From NCBI GenBank assembly GCA_964438995.1, contig CAYTMQ010000002.1:248001-312000 (forward strand): a stretch of DNA of 64,000 nt, in the 5' to 3' direction. Source of the DNA: JABMMZ01 sp964438995. Lineage in GTDB: Bacteria > Bacteroidota > Bacteroidia > NS11-12g > UBA955. Both the position numbers and the translations under genes were made by a program. Position 1 is the first letter of the stretch, and every line of letters starts with the position of its first letter. Under the pieces are notes generated by a model. It was given only the letters and a program-made list of their open reading frames with translations, did no database searches and was not told where the DNA came from. Shown here piece after piece: positions 26,352 through 35,263 of this stretch.

Positions 26352-27323
26352 CTATTTTTTACTACCATCGGTAGGTGTCACATTGGTTTCATAAGCTTTG
26401 ATAATTTCTTTTACCAACCTATGTCTCACAACGTCGTCAACATTCAGCATCACAATGCTAATGCCCTTTATTTTCTCAAGAATTCTGGTGGCTTTAGACA
26501 GTCCAGAAGTTTGTTTTGCTGGCAAATCTACCTGACTCAAATCGCCTGTTATAATGACTTTAGCGCTTGGTCCCATTCTGGTTAAAAACATCTTGATTTG
26601 CAAATCTGTTGTATTTTGAGCTTCGTCTAAGATGACAAAACAATTGTCCAAAGTTCTACCCCTCATAAATGCTAGTGGCGCAACCTCTATCGTTCTGTTT
26701 TCAAGGTATTGCTTTAATTTTTCTGCTGGAATCATATCGTCCAAAGCATCATAGAGTGGACGCAAATATGGGTCAATCTTTTCTTTCAAATCTCCAGGCA
26801 AAAAACCCAAGCTTTCGCCAGCTTCAACAGCAGGACGGGTTAAAATAATTCTTTTTATCTCCTTGTTTTTTAAAGCTTTAACCGCTACTGCTACAGCGGT
26901 ATAGGTTTTACCAGTACCAGCAGGACCAAGGGCAAAAACAATGTCGTTTTTGTCTATTTCCTTCACCAATTTGATTTGATTGGCGGTTCTAGCTTTGATA
27001 GGTTTACCGTTGTTTCCAAACAATATGGTGTTGTTATCAGCGTCAGGAGAAGTCATTTCCAAAGCACTGGCTTCGTCTCCGAAAACTTCCTTAAGCAGCG
27101 AATCATTCAATTCTCTACCTTTTGTAATCATAACTACAAATTGGTCGATTTTCTTCATCAACACATCTACCTCTGTCTCTTCACCAATAGCTTTTATTTC
27201 GTTGCCTCTGGCTACCAATCTTAATTTAGGGAAAATGTGTTTAATCTTCTCTAAATACACGTTGTTTGCACCATAAATTTCCATCGGATGCAAATCTTCA
27301 ATTAAATAACTTTTTTCTGCCAA
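26352..27323 (-). CDS. phoH: PhoH-like ATPase
   Basis: 323 residues, matching the usual length of PhoH/YbeZ proteins. Walker A is GPAGTGKT (133-140), followed by RPAVEAGESLGFLPGDLKEK, Walker B FVILDEAQN, and TGDLSQVDLP, all family hallmarks. PhoH proteins are RNA-associated P-loop ATPases, often linked to ribosome maturation through YbeY. The start is TTG at 27323, giving MAEKSYLIEDLHPMEIYG, which matches the N-terminal length of relatives. An ATG at 27284 would cut into the conserved IYG region. It is divergent from the SAM-hydroxide adenosyltransferase homologue. Confidence 0.95.
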   Translation of the reverse strand: MAEKSYLIEDLHPMEIYGANNVYLEKIKHIFPKLRLVARGNEIKAIGEETEVDVLMKKIDQFVVMITKGRELNDSLLKEVFGDEASALEMTSPDADNNTILFGNNGKPIKARTANQIKLVKEIDKNDIVFALGPAGTGKTYTAVAVAVKALKNKEIKRIILTRPAVEAGESLGFLPGDLKEKIDPYLRPLYDALDDMIPAEKLKQYLENRTIEVAPLAFMRGRTLDNCFVILDEAQNTTDLQIKMFLTRMGPSAKVIITGDLSQVDLPAKQTSGLSKATRILEKIKGISIVMLNVDDVVRHRLVKEIIKAYETNVTPTDGSKK

Positions 27324-27358
27324 TGATTAAATAGGTTTTTTTAATGTTAAATAGTGGA

Positions 27359-27366
27359 TATTTTTG
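27359..27366 (+). promoter_or_regulatory. -7 box TATTTTTG for the gene at 27387
   Basis: Exact TAnnTTTG match inside the divergent gap with phoH. It overlaps the upstream GTG (27354) that would otherwise be taken as the start, which argues for translation starting further down. Confidence 0.5.
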
Positions 27367-27386
27367 CCAACGAATATACAAAAAAT

Positions 27387-28121
27387 TTGACCTCCATTTA
27401 TTTTATATCTGATTTTCAAAATGGTTCTTACAAAATTGGTTTGTTGAGGTCGCATTGGATGCAGGATTTCCCCCAAGCTCCGTTCGTCGATATTACCCAC
27501 GACATCAAGCTAAACAATACCATTGAAGCTGCTTTTGTAGCCAAGCAAATCGATATAAGCTCAGCAGAAAAACAAATCGTATTGATAAAAGTAGGTTACA
27601 CAAAAGAATCGATTTGTTATCTTGAAAATAACATTCTCTACATTTTACCAAACAATGGATTGTTGAGTATGATCAAAGACAATCCGGATGTCAACAATGC
27701 CTATATCATCCACGAAGACAATGAAAAAGAGGCTGTTCAGTTGTTTTTAAATGACCAAATAAACACATTACAAAAAGCAGGCAAGCTACTTCAATTCAGA
27801 TATTTAAGACAACCAAATCTTAACCAAAATTTAATAGTGGCTGACTGTATTTTTATTGATAAACACGGCAATTGTTTTTTCAATTTAACTGCTCAGCAAT
27901 TTATGGCCCATGTTGGCAACAGAGGTTTTCAAATAAAAATTCAACATTATCCAGGTGAAACTTTCAAACACATCGGTCAATCCATTACTGATGCTACCCC
28001 TGGCGAAGCCATTTTCAGATTCAGTAAAAGTGGGTATCTAAAATTACAAATCAATTTGGGCAATGCTCAAAGATTGTTCAGAATCAAAGAAGAAACAAAA
28101 GTTATTATCGATATATTATGA
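27387..28121 (+). CDS. Divergent SAM hydroxide adenosyltransferase (DUF62) family protein
   Basis: 244 residues from the TTG at 27387. The frame also opens at GTG 27354, but a -7 box overlaps that codon, and family members begin almost at the first strand. The family splits S-adenosylmethionine with hydroxide into adenosine and methionine. The N-terminal strand reads IYFISDFQNGSYKIGLL, keeping the first Asp but replacing the usual second one (TDFG..D.Y) by Ser. The C-terminal barrel keeps DCIFIDKHGNCFFNLT (usually D.FGN..TN) and GNAQRLF. Membership is likely. Activity is uncertain given the altered motif. The stop overlaps the next gene by 4 bases. Confidence 0.8.
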   Translation: MTSIYFISDFQNGSYKIGLLRSHWMQDFPQAPFVDITHDIKLNNTIEAAFVAKQIDISSAEKQIVLIKVGYTKESICYLENNILYILPNNGLLSMIKDNPDVNNAYIIHEDNEKEAVQLFLNDQINTLQKAGKLLQFRYLRQPNLNQNLIVADCIFIDKHGNCFFNLTAQQFMAHVGNRGFQIKIQHYPGETFKHIGQSITDATPGEAIFRFSKSGYLKLQINLGNAQRLFRIKEETKVIIDIL

Positions 28122-28429
28122 TCATCAGAATTGTGAAAATGCATTTCAGAGAAGAAGAGATTGAGTCATTTATGCAACTATTCTTGAAAGTAAAAGACAA
28201 GATTGGCAATTTTGATGGTTGCTATGGTGTTGATTTGATCAAAGACATTCATCAGCCCAATATCTTTTTTACCTATAGCAAATGGGTATCAGAAGACCAT
28301 CTTAATGCCTATAGAGCTTCAGAACTGTTCGCAGAAACGTGGCAGCTTACCAAAGCAAAATTCGCACAAAAAGCTGAAGCTTGGAGTGTTGAACAAGTTG
28401 TGGGAAGCGCAAACAATAATTTAAAGTAA
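28118..28429 (+). CDS. Antibiotic biosynthesis monooxygenase (ABM) fold protein
   Basis: 103 residues of a ferredoxin-like alpha+beta dimer fold. IIRIVKMHFREEEIESFMQL forms the first strand and helix. A central strand holds GCYGVDLIKDI, and TYSKWVSEDHLNAYRASE with a trailing helix completes the family's W/H pattern. Members include quinol monooxygenases and heme-degrading enzymes, but many have no known substrate. It is translationally coupled to the upstream gene (ATGA overlap). Confidence 0.82.
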   Translation: MIIRIVKMHFREEEIESFMQLFLKVKDKIGNFDGCYGVDLIKDIHQPNIFFTYSKWVSEDHLNAYRASELFAETWQLTKAKFAQKAEAWSVEQVVGSANNNLK

Positions 28430-28449
28430 TTTGCAGTTTAATCATAAAA

Positions 28450-30753
28450 ATGAAACGTTTACTATTTCTAATCCTTTTAAGCTTAAGTACCACAGCATTC
28501 GCTCAGAATAAAAATTGTGATAAAGCCAAAACGGCTTTCGAAGCTAAAAAGTTTAAAGCAGCAGATAAATACATCACCAAATGTATTGAAAGCGAACCTA
28601 AAAACTCTTCGGCACTTTTATTGAAATCGCGCATTCAATACGAAATCTACAAAGACAAAAGCATCTCAACAGATTTTCCAAATGCCATGAAAGATGCCAT
28701 CAAATATGCTGAAAAAGCGCTTGAAACTTTACCCAATGAAGGTGCAAAAGAAACGTTTAAACAAAACAATTCAGAGTATTTTTCATTGCTTGTAAAACAA
28801 GTTAACAAAGAAGCAATGGATGCTTACAACACCAAACGCTATTCTAAAGCATTGCCTCTTTTTAAGAAGAACATGCTGTTTTCTAATGATACTATGGCAT
28901 TGGTATACGCAGCCGACTGTTACTGGGAAACTGGAGAAAAACACCAAAGCATTCCAATGTACAAGCACGCAGCTGAAATCATTTATGCTGCAGTTTTAGA
29001 TAGCAATTCTAAAGTCTATGGCTACCACAAAGAGCCATTTAGAAAATTGTGTGAGTACTACGCTTCTCAAGGGAAACTAGACTCTGCTTACCTCTTTGTA
29101 AAAAACGGAAGAGAGTTGTTGCCAAACGATGCCAAGCTTAGTGAATACACATACAAGCTGATGCGCCACGAGCTAGACAACATCCCTCCTAGTTACGATT
29201 ATCTATCGGCTGTTAGAAATGGTCTGAAAGATTTTCCTTTCGATTCGTTTTTAAATCACAGAGAAAATTCCATTTACATTTTTCTTTTAAATGGCATGGC
29301 CGAATCAAATGAACAAAGACAATTTGATAGTTTGATGTTGATTTATGCCAAATCTAAATCTGATAAGAAAACTTTGAAACAGCTGGCGTTGGTTAAGAAG
29401 TACGACATTTTTGCGGGCATGGACAAATCAGAATTTCTCAAAAAAATTACCTTGTATTTTGCCGAAATAGGTTTACCAAAATCATGTTACGCTTCATGGA
29501 TGTGTCAGTACAACATTGGTTCAACAGCTAAGTCAGAACAAGAACGCACAAAAGACATTTTAACAGTAATGCAAACTGAACCTAACATCAGAATAGCAAA
29601 GCATGTATACAATACCTTTATGTTGTATAATTTCAAGTCGGTGCCTTCTGCCGATTTCATCAAATCATTAAACACCTACACCAACAGCAAAAATGCGGGT
29701 ACAGTTCAATACATCGACTTGCAGGCCATGATTGGTTTAAATGATATGTGTGTTGGATTCAATCCAAAAGTTGCAGATTATAAAAACAAAGTAAAAGCAT
29801 ACAGAATGCGTTTGATTCAAGAGACCACAGACTCTGGCGACTTCTTTTTAGCGAGAAAAACTTGGAACGAGTGTATCAAATTGTATCCCGACCAAAGCAA
29901 AGTGTTGAACGAACAATGGCGAAAAATAGTAGAAAATGATTTTAAATTGAACTATTTCGGTAGCAGAATCAACAATCCTGGCAAAAACGAAAAAGGTGTG
30001 CCTGAATACAATTGGAATGGGTTTGCTGACTCTTGTATGTGGGGCAAGATGACCGATGATATTGCTTTAAGAGCCGAACAAAGAATCAACTATTTTAGAA
30101 GAATGGCTGGATTGACTGAGATGATTGCATTGACCAAAGAAGACAATGAGGTGTGCATGATGGCAGCTTTGATGTGCGAATCTAATAAGGCAATGAGTCA
30201 CGACCCTAACGATGGCTGGAGATGTTTTATACCAGCAGGAGCAGATGCTTTAAAAAATTCGTTGTTAACCAAAGACGGCAATCCTGCTATTGCAGTAACT
30301 GCTGCTATGGGTCAGAATCACGCAACAGTTGGCAATAGAAGATGGTTGTTGTATCCACAATCGGCGTACATGGGTATTGGCACCTCAAAATCGTATACAG
30401 TCATCAAGGCGGTTGACCAATCTCAAACCCTAGACACTAACAAATACAAGTCGCAATACATAGCATGGCCACCAGCCAATACCTGTCCAAAAATGTTGGT
30501 ATTTAAAAAGTGGAGTTTCTCTATCGACCAAAACACAGAAGGTGCAATAGTTACGATGAAAGATGCTTCGGGCAACGACGTAGAATTGAAGCAAGAAACA
30601 AATGCCAACGGTTATGGTTTGAATACAGTAGTATGGGAACCAAAAATCAATGCTGCAACCTTAACAGATAACACCGCATTTACCGTAACAGTAAAGCTAA
30701 AAAACAACAAGACTTACACATATACAGTCAACATCATAGATGTGAAATTGTAA
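28450..30753 (+). CDS. Secreted TPR protein with C-terminal CAP (SCP-like) domain
   Basis: 767 residues with a Sec signal peptide (MKRLLFLILLSLSTTAFA). Residues of about 25-230 contain tetratricopeptide-like helical repeats (AKTAFEAKKFKAADKYI, AMDAYNTKRYSKALPLF). The C-terminal third (about 535-660) is a CAP/SCP domain, with RINYFRRMAGLTEM, a MCESNKAMSHDPNDGW motif with its His, and GNRRWLLYPQSAYMGIG. A short beta domain ends the protein. CAP domains in bacteria are secreted and of mostly unknown function. The combination suggests a periplasmic or outer-membrane-associated binding protein. It has its own strong terminator. Confidence 0.85.
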   Translation: MKRLLFLILLSLSTTAFAQNKNCDKAKTAFEAKKFKAADKYITKCIESEPKNSSALLLKSRIQYEIYKDKSISTDFPNAMKDAIKYAEKALETLPNEGAKETFKQNNSEYFSLLVKQVNKEAMDAYNTKRYSKALPLFKKNMLFSNDTMALVYAADCYWETGEKHQSIPMYKHAAEIIYAAVLDSNSKVYGYHKEPFRKLCEYYASQGKLDSAYLFVKNGRELLPNDAKLSEYTYKLMRHELDNIPPSYDYLSAVRNGLKDFPFDSFLNHRENSIYIFLLNGMAESNEQRQFDSLMLIYAKSKSDKKTLKQLALVKKYDIFAGMDKSEFLKKITLYFAEIGLPKSCYASWMCQYNIGSTAKSEQERTKDILTVMQTEPNIRIAKHVYNTFMLYNFKSVPSADFIKSLNTYTNSKNAGTVQYIDLQAMIGLNDMCVGFNPKVADYKNKVKAYRMRLIQETTDSGDFFLARKTWNECIKLYPDQSKVLNEQWRKIVENDFKLNYFGSRINNPGKNEKGVPEYNWNGFADSCMWGKMTDDIALRAEQRINYFRRMAGLTEMIALTKEDNEVCMMAALMCESNKAMSHDPNDGWRCFIPAGADALKNSLLTKDGNPAIAVTAAMGQNHATVGNRRWLLYPQSAYMGIGTSKSYTVIKAVDQSQTLDTNKYKSQYIAWPPANTCPKMLVFKKWSFSIDQNTEGAIVTMKDASGNDVELKQETNANGYGLNTVVWEPKINAATLTDNTAFTVTVKLKNNKTYTYTVNIIDVKL

Positions 30754-30771
30754 ATTGTATTACTGCTATTG

Positions 30772-30803
30772 AAAAAAGCCTCGAAGAGATTCGGGGCTTT
30801 TTT
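30772..30803 (+). terminator. Rho-independent terminator after the TPR-CAP gene
   Basis: A 14-bp stem (30772-30785 with 30790-30803, one G:U pair) with GAGA tetraloop. The A-run/T-run at the base means it could work in both directions, also ending the convergent gene at 30841. Confidence 0.88.
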
Positions 30804-30840
30804 GTTGTGTGAATTTCATGCGAAAACAATTTTAATAATC

Positions 30841-31819
30841 CTATTGAAGTATTAGTCTCTGATGTATGGTTGTAGTTTTAATGGTAAATGAAATGATATA
30901 AATTCCTTTTGTTAGGTTTAGTTCTAATTTGTTTGTGCCTTGATGCAGTGTTTGAGTGTTGAGTTGTTTGCCTAAAATATCGCTTATAGAATACACAATG
31001 GCTTCATCATTATTGTTGATGATGGTTAATTCGCCTTTGCTTGGATTTGGGAAACATTGCACACCAAAATCTGCTAGTTGTGATGCGCTTAAGCCCAGTT
31101 TATTGACCGTATAACTAGAACTGCTTTTTGGGCAGTATCCTTGTTTTAATATTTCTACTCTATAGGTACCAGTATCTCGTATTTTGATAGCAGCCATGCC
31201 ATTCAATTTACTTGTACTTGTTGCATACACTTGATTGTTTCTATACCAAACAAATGTATCTGCATCTTGGTGGCTACAAAACAAACTATCGTTTTGTTTT
31301 TTTACGATTATTGGTGCATTAGAATTGATGCATTCTTTAATCACTATGGTATCTATTACTTCGCAGAATGCGTTGCTAATGGCTTTGCAATAGTAGGTTC
31401 CTTTTTTAGTAGCAGTGTAAGTACTTAAACTAGAGCTATCTTGCCACATTTGACAATAAATACCACTGGGCACTTTTAGTACTTTGTTGATGACATCACC
31501 TTTTATATACGTTGTATCATTGCCTAAAAAATGGGGATTGATTTTAGGGTATAGATGAATGGATTTTATTACTGTATCTTGTCTTAGACCATTTTGGGCA
31601 ATGTATTTTACAACATACAAACCAGTATCTAAAAATGGATGGGAGATATTTTTGGTTGAATATGTGGCTTCAGTGTTTGAATTGGGTTGAATGATTTGCC
31701 ATTGATGCACATTGGCTGAAAATGTGTCAAGTCCATTAAAATCAATGACATTATTTGTACAATTTAATTGGTATTTGTAATCTATTGAGGGGGTATAAAA
31801 ATAAGATTGATTGAAATTG
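30841..31819 (-). repeat. Direct repeat shared by the two T9SS paralogues, copy A
   Basis: 979 bases matching 33012-33990 at constant offset 2171. Bases 30944-31767 are identical in both; about ten differences fall in the last 103 bases before 30944 and one at 31768. Confidence 0.95.
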
Positions 31820-32916
31820 GGAAGACCATTGTTTGAAATTTTATTCAATGTCCTTATCCCGTTTAATTTTATCTGAAGATTCGTGAAATCATCTGGGAAC
31901 TTTATTAAACATAAAAAAAAAGAATCGAATATTTGAACCGCTAATTCATTACTCAAAGTATTTTGTAATTCAAATTTGAATCCTTTTAAAACAATCTTAT
32001 TCCTTGAAGATACAGTGGAAGCGCTATCTGCTGAATCAAATTTATAAACATTTAAAAAACTATCTCTTTCCATTATAAATAAGTTTTTATTTTTCGGCGA
32101 AAAACACAAACCTGTTACAGGAAATTTCAATTTTGGAATTGAAAATAGTTGCTTAATATTTCCTGTTCTATCATCAAAACTAAACAATTCTGCACCATCA
32201 TAATTCTGAGGTATATTTAAATTTGATTTTACAATAAACTTCCCATCATTTGATATCTTCATTGAAAATTGATTGGCAATTGAAACCCCTCCATTGTAAC
32301 TGCCAGTATTTAATACTTTTGGACAATTAATCAATCCATTATTGTTAATGTGATAAACAAAAAAGGCATTATTATTAAACCCATGACAAATAAGCCAATG
32401 ATTAATATTATTATCAGAATTAACTAAAATTATTGGTTCTGCAATTTGAGTATTAAGAATAACATTTTTATCCAATAAAATTATTTCTTTTTCACTTACT
32501 TTAAACTTACAATAACTTAACTCTTTTGTTGTACTTAATGCATAATTTGTATTAAAAAGATAAAGCAAACTATCCCTTTCTAAGTTACAAAATACTGCAC
32601 CCATATGAGACGATTGATTTCCCAACAAACCTGAAACTATTACATTGTTTAATGAATCCCATACAGTTTCTCCGTCAGTATATAGTACAACTCTACCTAA
32701 AGAATTTGAAAAAACAGCTGAAGCTTCAACACTATTAAGTACGGTTGTGTCTTTTTGATTATTAATTTGAAACTTCACACTATTTTTATTTCCAAAATAC
32801 CAATTATTGGTTCTAAGTAAATCTGGATTGGTCTCATACCTCTTTTGTGCAAAAAGAATATTAGTGCTATATAATAAAAGCATTCCAAGTGTTATAGCTT
32901 TATATATTTTCAACAT
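30841..32916 (-). CDS. T9SS-sorted surface protein with N-terminal propeller-like domain, copy A
   Basis: 691 residues. A signal peptide (about 1-23, ending NILFA) is followed by a region of about 360 residues with the NWYFG and VLYTDGETVWDS pattern seen at the start of gliding-associated and large adhesin-like Bacteroidota proteins, predicted to be beta-propeller. The second half holds PKD/Ig-like strands and a type A sorting tail (VQCFPNPSKGELTI, SDILGKQL, LTKGIYIISFTI). Its second half is nearly identical to that of the next gene, including 824 bases without a mismatch (30944-31767). The function is unknown, but export to the cell surface is well supported. Confidence 0.85.
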   Translation of the reverse strand: MLKIYKAITLGMLLLYSTNILFAQKRYETNPDLLRTNNWYFGNKNSVKFQINNQKDTTVLNSVEASAVFSNSLGRVVLYTDGETVWDSLNNVIVSGLLGNQSSHMGAVFCNLERDSLLYLFNTNYALSTTKELSYCKFKVSEKEIILLDKNVILNTQIAEPIILVNSDNNINHWLICHGFNNNAFFVYHINNNGLINCPKVLNTGSYNGGVSIANQFSMKISNDGKFIVKSNLNIPQNYDGAELFSFDDRTGNIKQLFSIPKLKFPVTGLCFSPKNKNLFIMERDSFLNVYKFDSADSASTVSSRNKIVLKGFKFELQNTLSNELAVQIFDSFFLCLIKFPDDFTNLQIKLNGIRTLNKISNNGLPNFNQSYFYTPSIDYKYQLNCTNNVIDFNGLDTFSANVHQWQIIQPNSNTEATYSTKNISHPFLDTGLYVVKYIAQNGLRQDTVIKSIHLYPKINPHFLGNDTTYIKGDVINKVLKVPSGIYCQMWQDSSSLSTYTATKKGTYYCKAISNAFCEVIDTIVIKECINSNAPIIVKKQNDSLFCSHQDADTFVWYRNNQVYATSTSKLNGMAAIKIRDTGTYRVEILKQGYCPKSSSSYTVNKLGLSASQLADFGVQCFPNPSKGELTIINNNDEAIVYSISDILGKQLNTQTLHQGTNKLELNLTKGIYIISFTIKTTTIHQRLILQ

Positions 32917-33011
32917 CTTATATATGCAATATAGTTAATTAAAGTGTATTGATTCAAATGCACATTTATTTTGTGACAAGTATTCTAAAAGCATTTGCAA
33001 TTGATTTAGTT

Positions 33012-33990
33012 TTATTGAAGTACTAATCTCTGATGTATCGTTGTAGTTTTAATGGTAAATGATATGATATAAATTCCTTTTGTTAGGTTTAGTTCGATTA
33101 AGTTTGTGCCTTGTTGCAGTGTTTGAGTGTTGAGTTGTTTGCCTAAAATATCGCTTATAGAATACACAATGGCTTCATCATTATTGTTGATGATGGTTAA
33201 TTCGCCTTTGCTTGGATTTGGGAAACATTGCACACCAAAATCTGCTAGTTGTGATGCGCTTAAGCCCAGTTTATTGACCGTATAACTAGAACTGCTTTTT
33301 GGGCAGTATCCTTGTTTTAATATTTCTACTCTATAGGTACCAGTATCTCGTATTTTGATAGCAGCCATGCCATTCAATTTACTTGTACTTGTTGCATACA
33401 CTTGATTGTTTCTATACCAAACAAATGTATCTGCATCTTGGTGGCTACAAAACAAACTATCGTTTTGTTTTTTTACGATTATTGGTGCATTAGAATTGAT
33501 GCATTCTTTAATCACTATGGTATCTATTACTTCGCAGAATGCGTTGCTAATGGCTTTGCAATAGTAGGTTCCTTTTTTAGTAGCAGTGTAAGTACTTAAA
33601 CTAGAGCTATCTTGCCACATTTGACAATAAATACCACTGGGCACTTTTAGTACTTTGTTGATGACATCACCTTTTATATACGTTGTATCATTGCCTAAAA
33701 AATGGGGATTGATTTTAGGGTATAGATGAATGGATTTTATTACTGTATCTTGTCTTAGACCATTTTGGGCAATGTATTTTACAACATACAAACCAGTATC
33801 TAAAAATGGATGGGAGATATTTTTGGTTGAATATGTGGCTTCAGTGTTTGAATTGGGTTGAATGATTTGCCATTGATGCACATTGGCTGAAAATGTGTCA
33901 AGTCCATTAAAATCAATGACATTATTTGTACAATTTAAATGGTATTTGTAATCTATTGAGGGGGTATAAAAATAAGATTGATTGAAATTG
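33012..33990 (-). repeat. Direct repeat shared by the two T9SS paralogues, copy B
   Basis: Partner of 30841-31819. The identical tract here is 33115-33938. Beyond 33990 the two genes diverge sharply. Confidence 0.95.
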
Positions 33991-35078
33991 TTAATACCAT
34001 ATTTAATTCTATTTCCATTCAAATTTAAAAATTTAAAAATGAGATTCACTTTACTTGCAGGTGAATCAGGATTAATTATATTAGGTATATAAAATGAATC
34101 TAAAATATTTATGAAAATAGAATTGTAAGGAGTCTTACTTAAATGATTAATAAAATATTTATTGTTTATATTACTAAGTATTACTTTACTTTGCCAACTT
34201 GAAATTTCAATTTGGTTTATTTGTTTTCCTCGTTCAACTAAGTACAGATATTTATTATCATTACTAAATACAACTCCTGTAGGCACACTTAATCCAGTGT
34301 ATTGCTTTAACAAACTAAAATTTCCTAAAAGATTGTCAAAGGATAATATTTGAACTTTTAGACTACTGAAAATACTTGTTACAAAAAAATTACCCCTTTC
34401 GCTAAAACAACTCATTGTTTGACATGCCAGATTATTCCCATCATAAATAAAGCCTTCATTGCTCAATACAGGGCATTTAACTATCCCGTTTTCATTGATT
34501 AAATAAGCATAGAAAGTATTACCTGTTTTACCATGTACAGTGACCCAAGTATACAAACCATTTTGGTGCTGGGTTGCCGAAATGGATTCGCAAGTTTGAT
34601 TGAGTAATACTTTGTTTTTTTCAATTATTACACTACTATCTATATTTGAATGAATTGAAATTAAATTTACTTGAAAACCGTTTACACCTCCTTGAGCATC
34701 TGTAGTAAACAAATACACCAAGCTGTCAAAATTTGGATGCTTAATGAATAATGCTCCTTGACTTGAGGAACTATGTCCATTTAATCCTGTACCATTTTTA
34801 ATGATGTGATGCTTACTATTCCATACCGTCAATCCGTCAGAATACAACAACAAATTACCATTTGTATCAGAATAGGCAGACGCAGACTCTAAAGCAGACA
34901 TTTTACTTCCTGATTTAACAATTGGTGGATTGGTTTTAAAATCTAACCATACACTATCTCCAAACAACCAATTAAATGAGCGCTTTCTATCTGTATTGGT
35001 TTCATACCTCTTTTGTGCACTGCAATTGATTGCAACAACAAATAAGCAGATAAAGTGTATGAGCCTAATCAATTTCAC
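33012..35078 (-). CDS. T9SS-sorted surface protein with N-terminal propeller-like domain, copy B
   Basis: 688 residues, paralogue of the gene at 30841. It starts at GTG (35078), which gives a good signal peptide (RLIHFICLFVVAINCSAQ). The first half (FNWLFGDSVWLDF, LLLYSDGLTVWNSKHHI, GHSSSSQGALF) is clearly related to copy A but diverged. The second half is near identical up to the last 35 residues, where a few changes reappear. It carries the same type A sorting tail. The gap to copy A is only 95 bases and both lie on the same strand, so tandem duplication followed by gene conversion is likely. Confidence 0.85.
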   Translation of the reverse strand: MKLIRLIHFICLFVVAINCSAQKRYETNTDRKRSFNWLFGDSVWLDFKTNPPIVKSGSKMSALESASAYSDTNGNLLLYSDGLTVWNSKHHIIKNGTGLNGHSSSSQGALFIKHPNFDSLVYLFTTDAQGGVNGFQVNLISIHSNIDSSVIIEKNKVLLNQTCESISATQHQNGLYTWVTVHGKTGNTFYAYLINENGIVKCPVLSNEGFIYDGNNLACQTMSCFSERGNFFVTSIFSSLKVQILSFDNLLGNFSLLKQYTGLSVPTGVVFSNDNKYLYLVERGKQINQIEISSWQSKVILSNINNKYFINHLSKTPYNSIFINILDSFYIPNIINPDSPASKVNLIFKFLNLNGNRIKYGINNFNQSYFYTPSIDYKYHLNCTNNVIDFNGLDTFSANVHQWQIIQPNSNTEATYSTKNISHPFLDTGLYVVKYIAQNGLRQDTVIKSIHLYPKINPHFLGNDTTYIKGDVINKVLKVPSGIYCQMWQDSSSLSTYTATKKGTYYCKAISNAFCEVIDTIVIKECINSNAPIIVKKQNDSLFCSHQDADTFVWYRNNQVYATSTSKLNGMAAIKIRDTGTYRVEILKQGYCPKSSSSYTVNKLGLSASQLADFGVQCFPNPSKGELTIINNNDEAIVYSISDILGKQLNTQTLQQGTNLIELNLTKGIYIISFTIKTTTIHQRLVLQ

Positions 35079-35263
35079 AATTTAAATTTGATGCAAGATA
35101 AAAGACATTAAAAAATAATCCAAAGAAATTTTTTAATTAAAATTACTGTTTAATCAACATCAATACCTGTTATGTAACTTTCGCCCCAACTGTTCAAAAC
35201 ATCCGAATAAATTAACCCTTCACTTATTCTCTCTATCTCAAAAAATCTCAATCTTTGCAGCTT

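Noticed and set aside
31231..33599. Two identical 65-residue frames (31231-31428, 33402-33599)
   Set aside because: They are antisense shadows of the duplicated T9SS genes and are identical only because the genes are.
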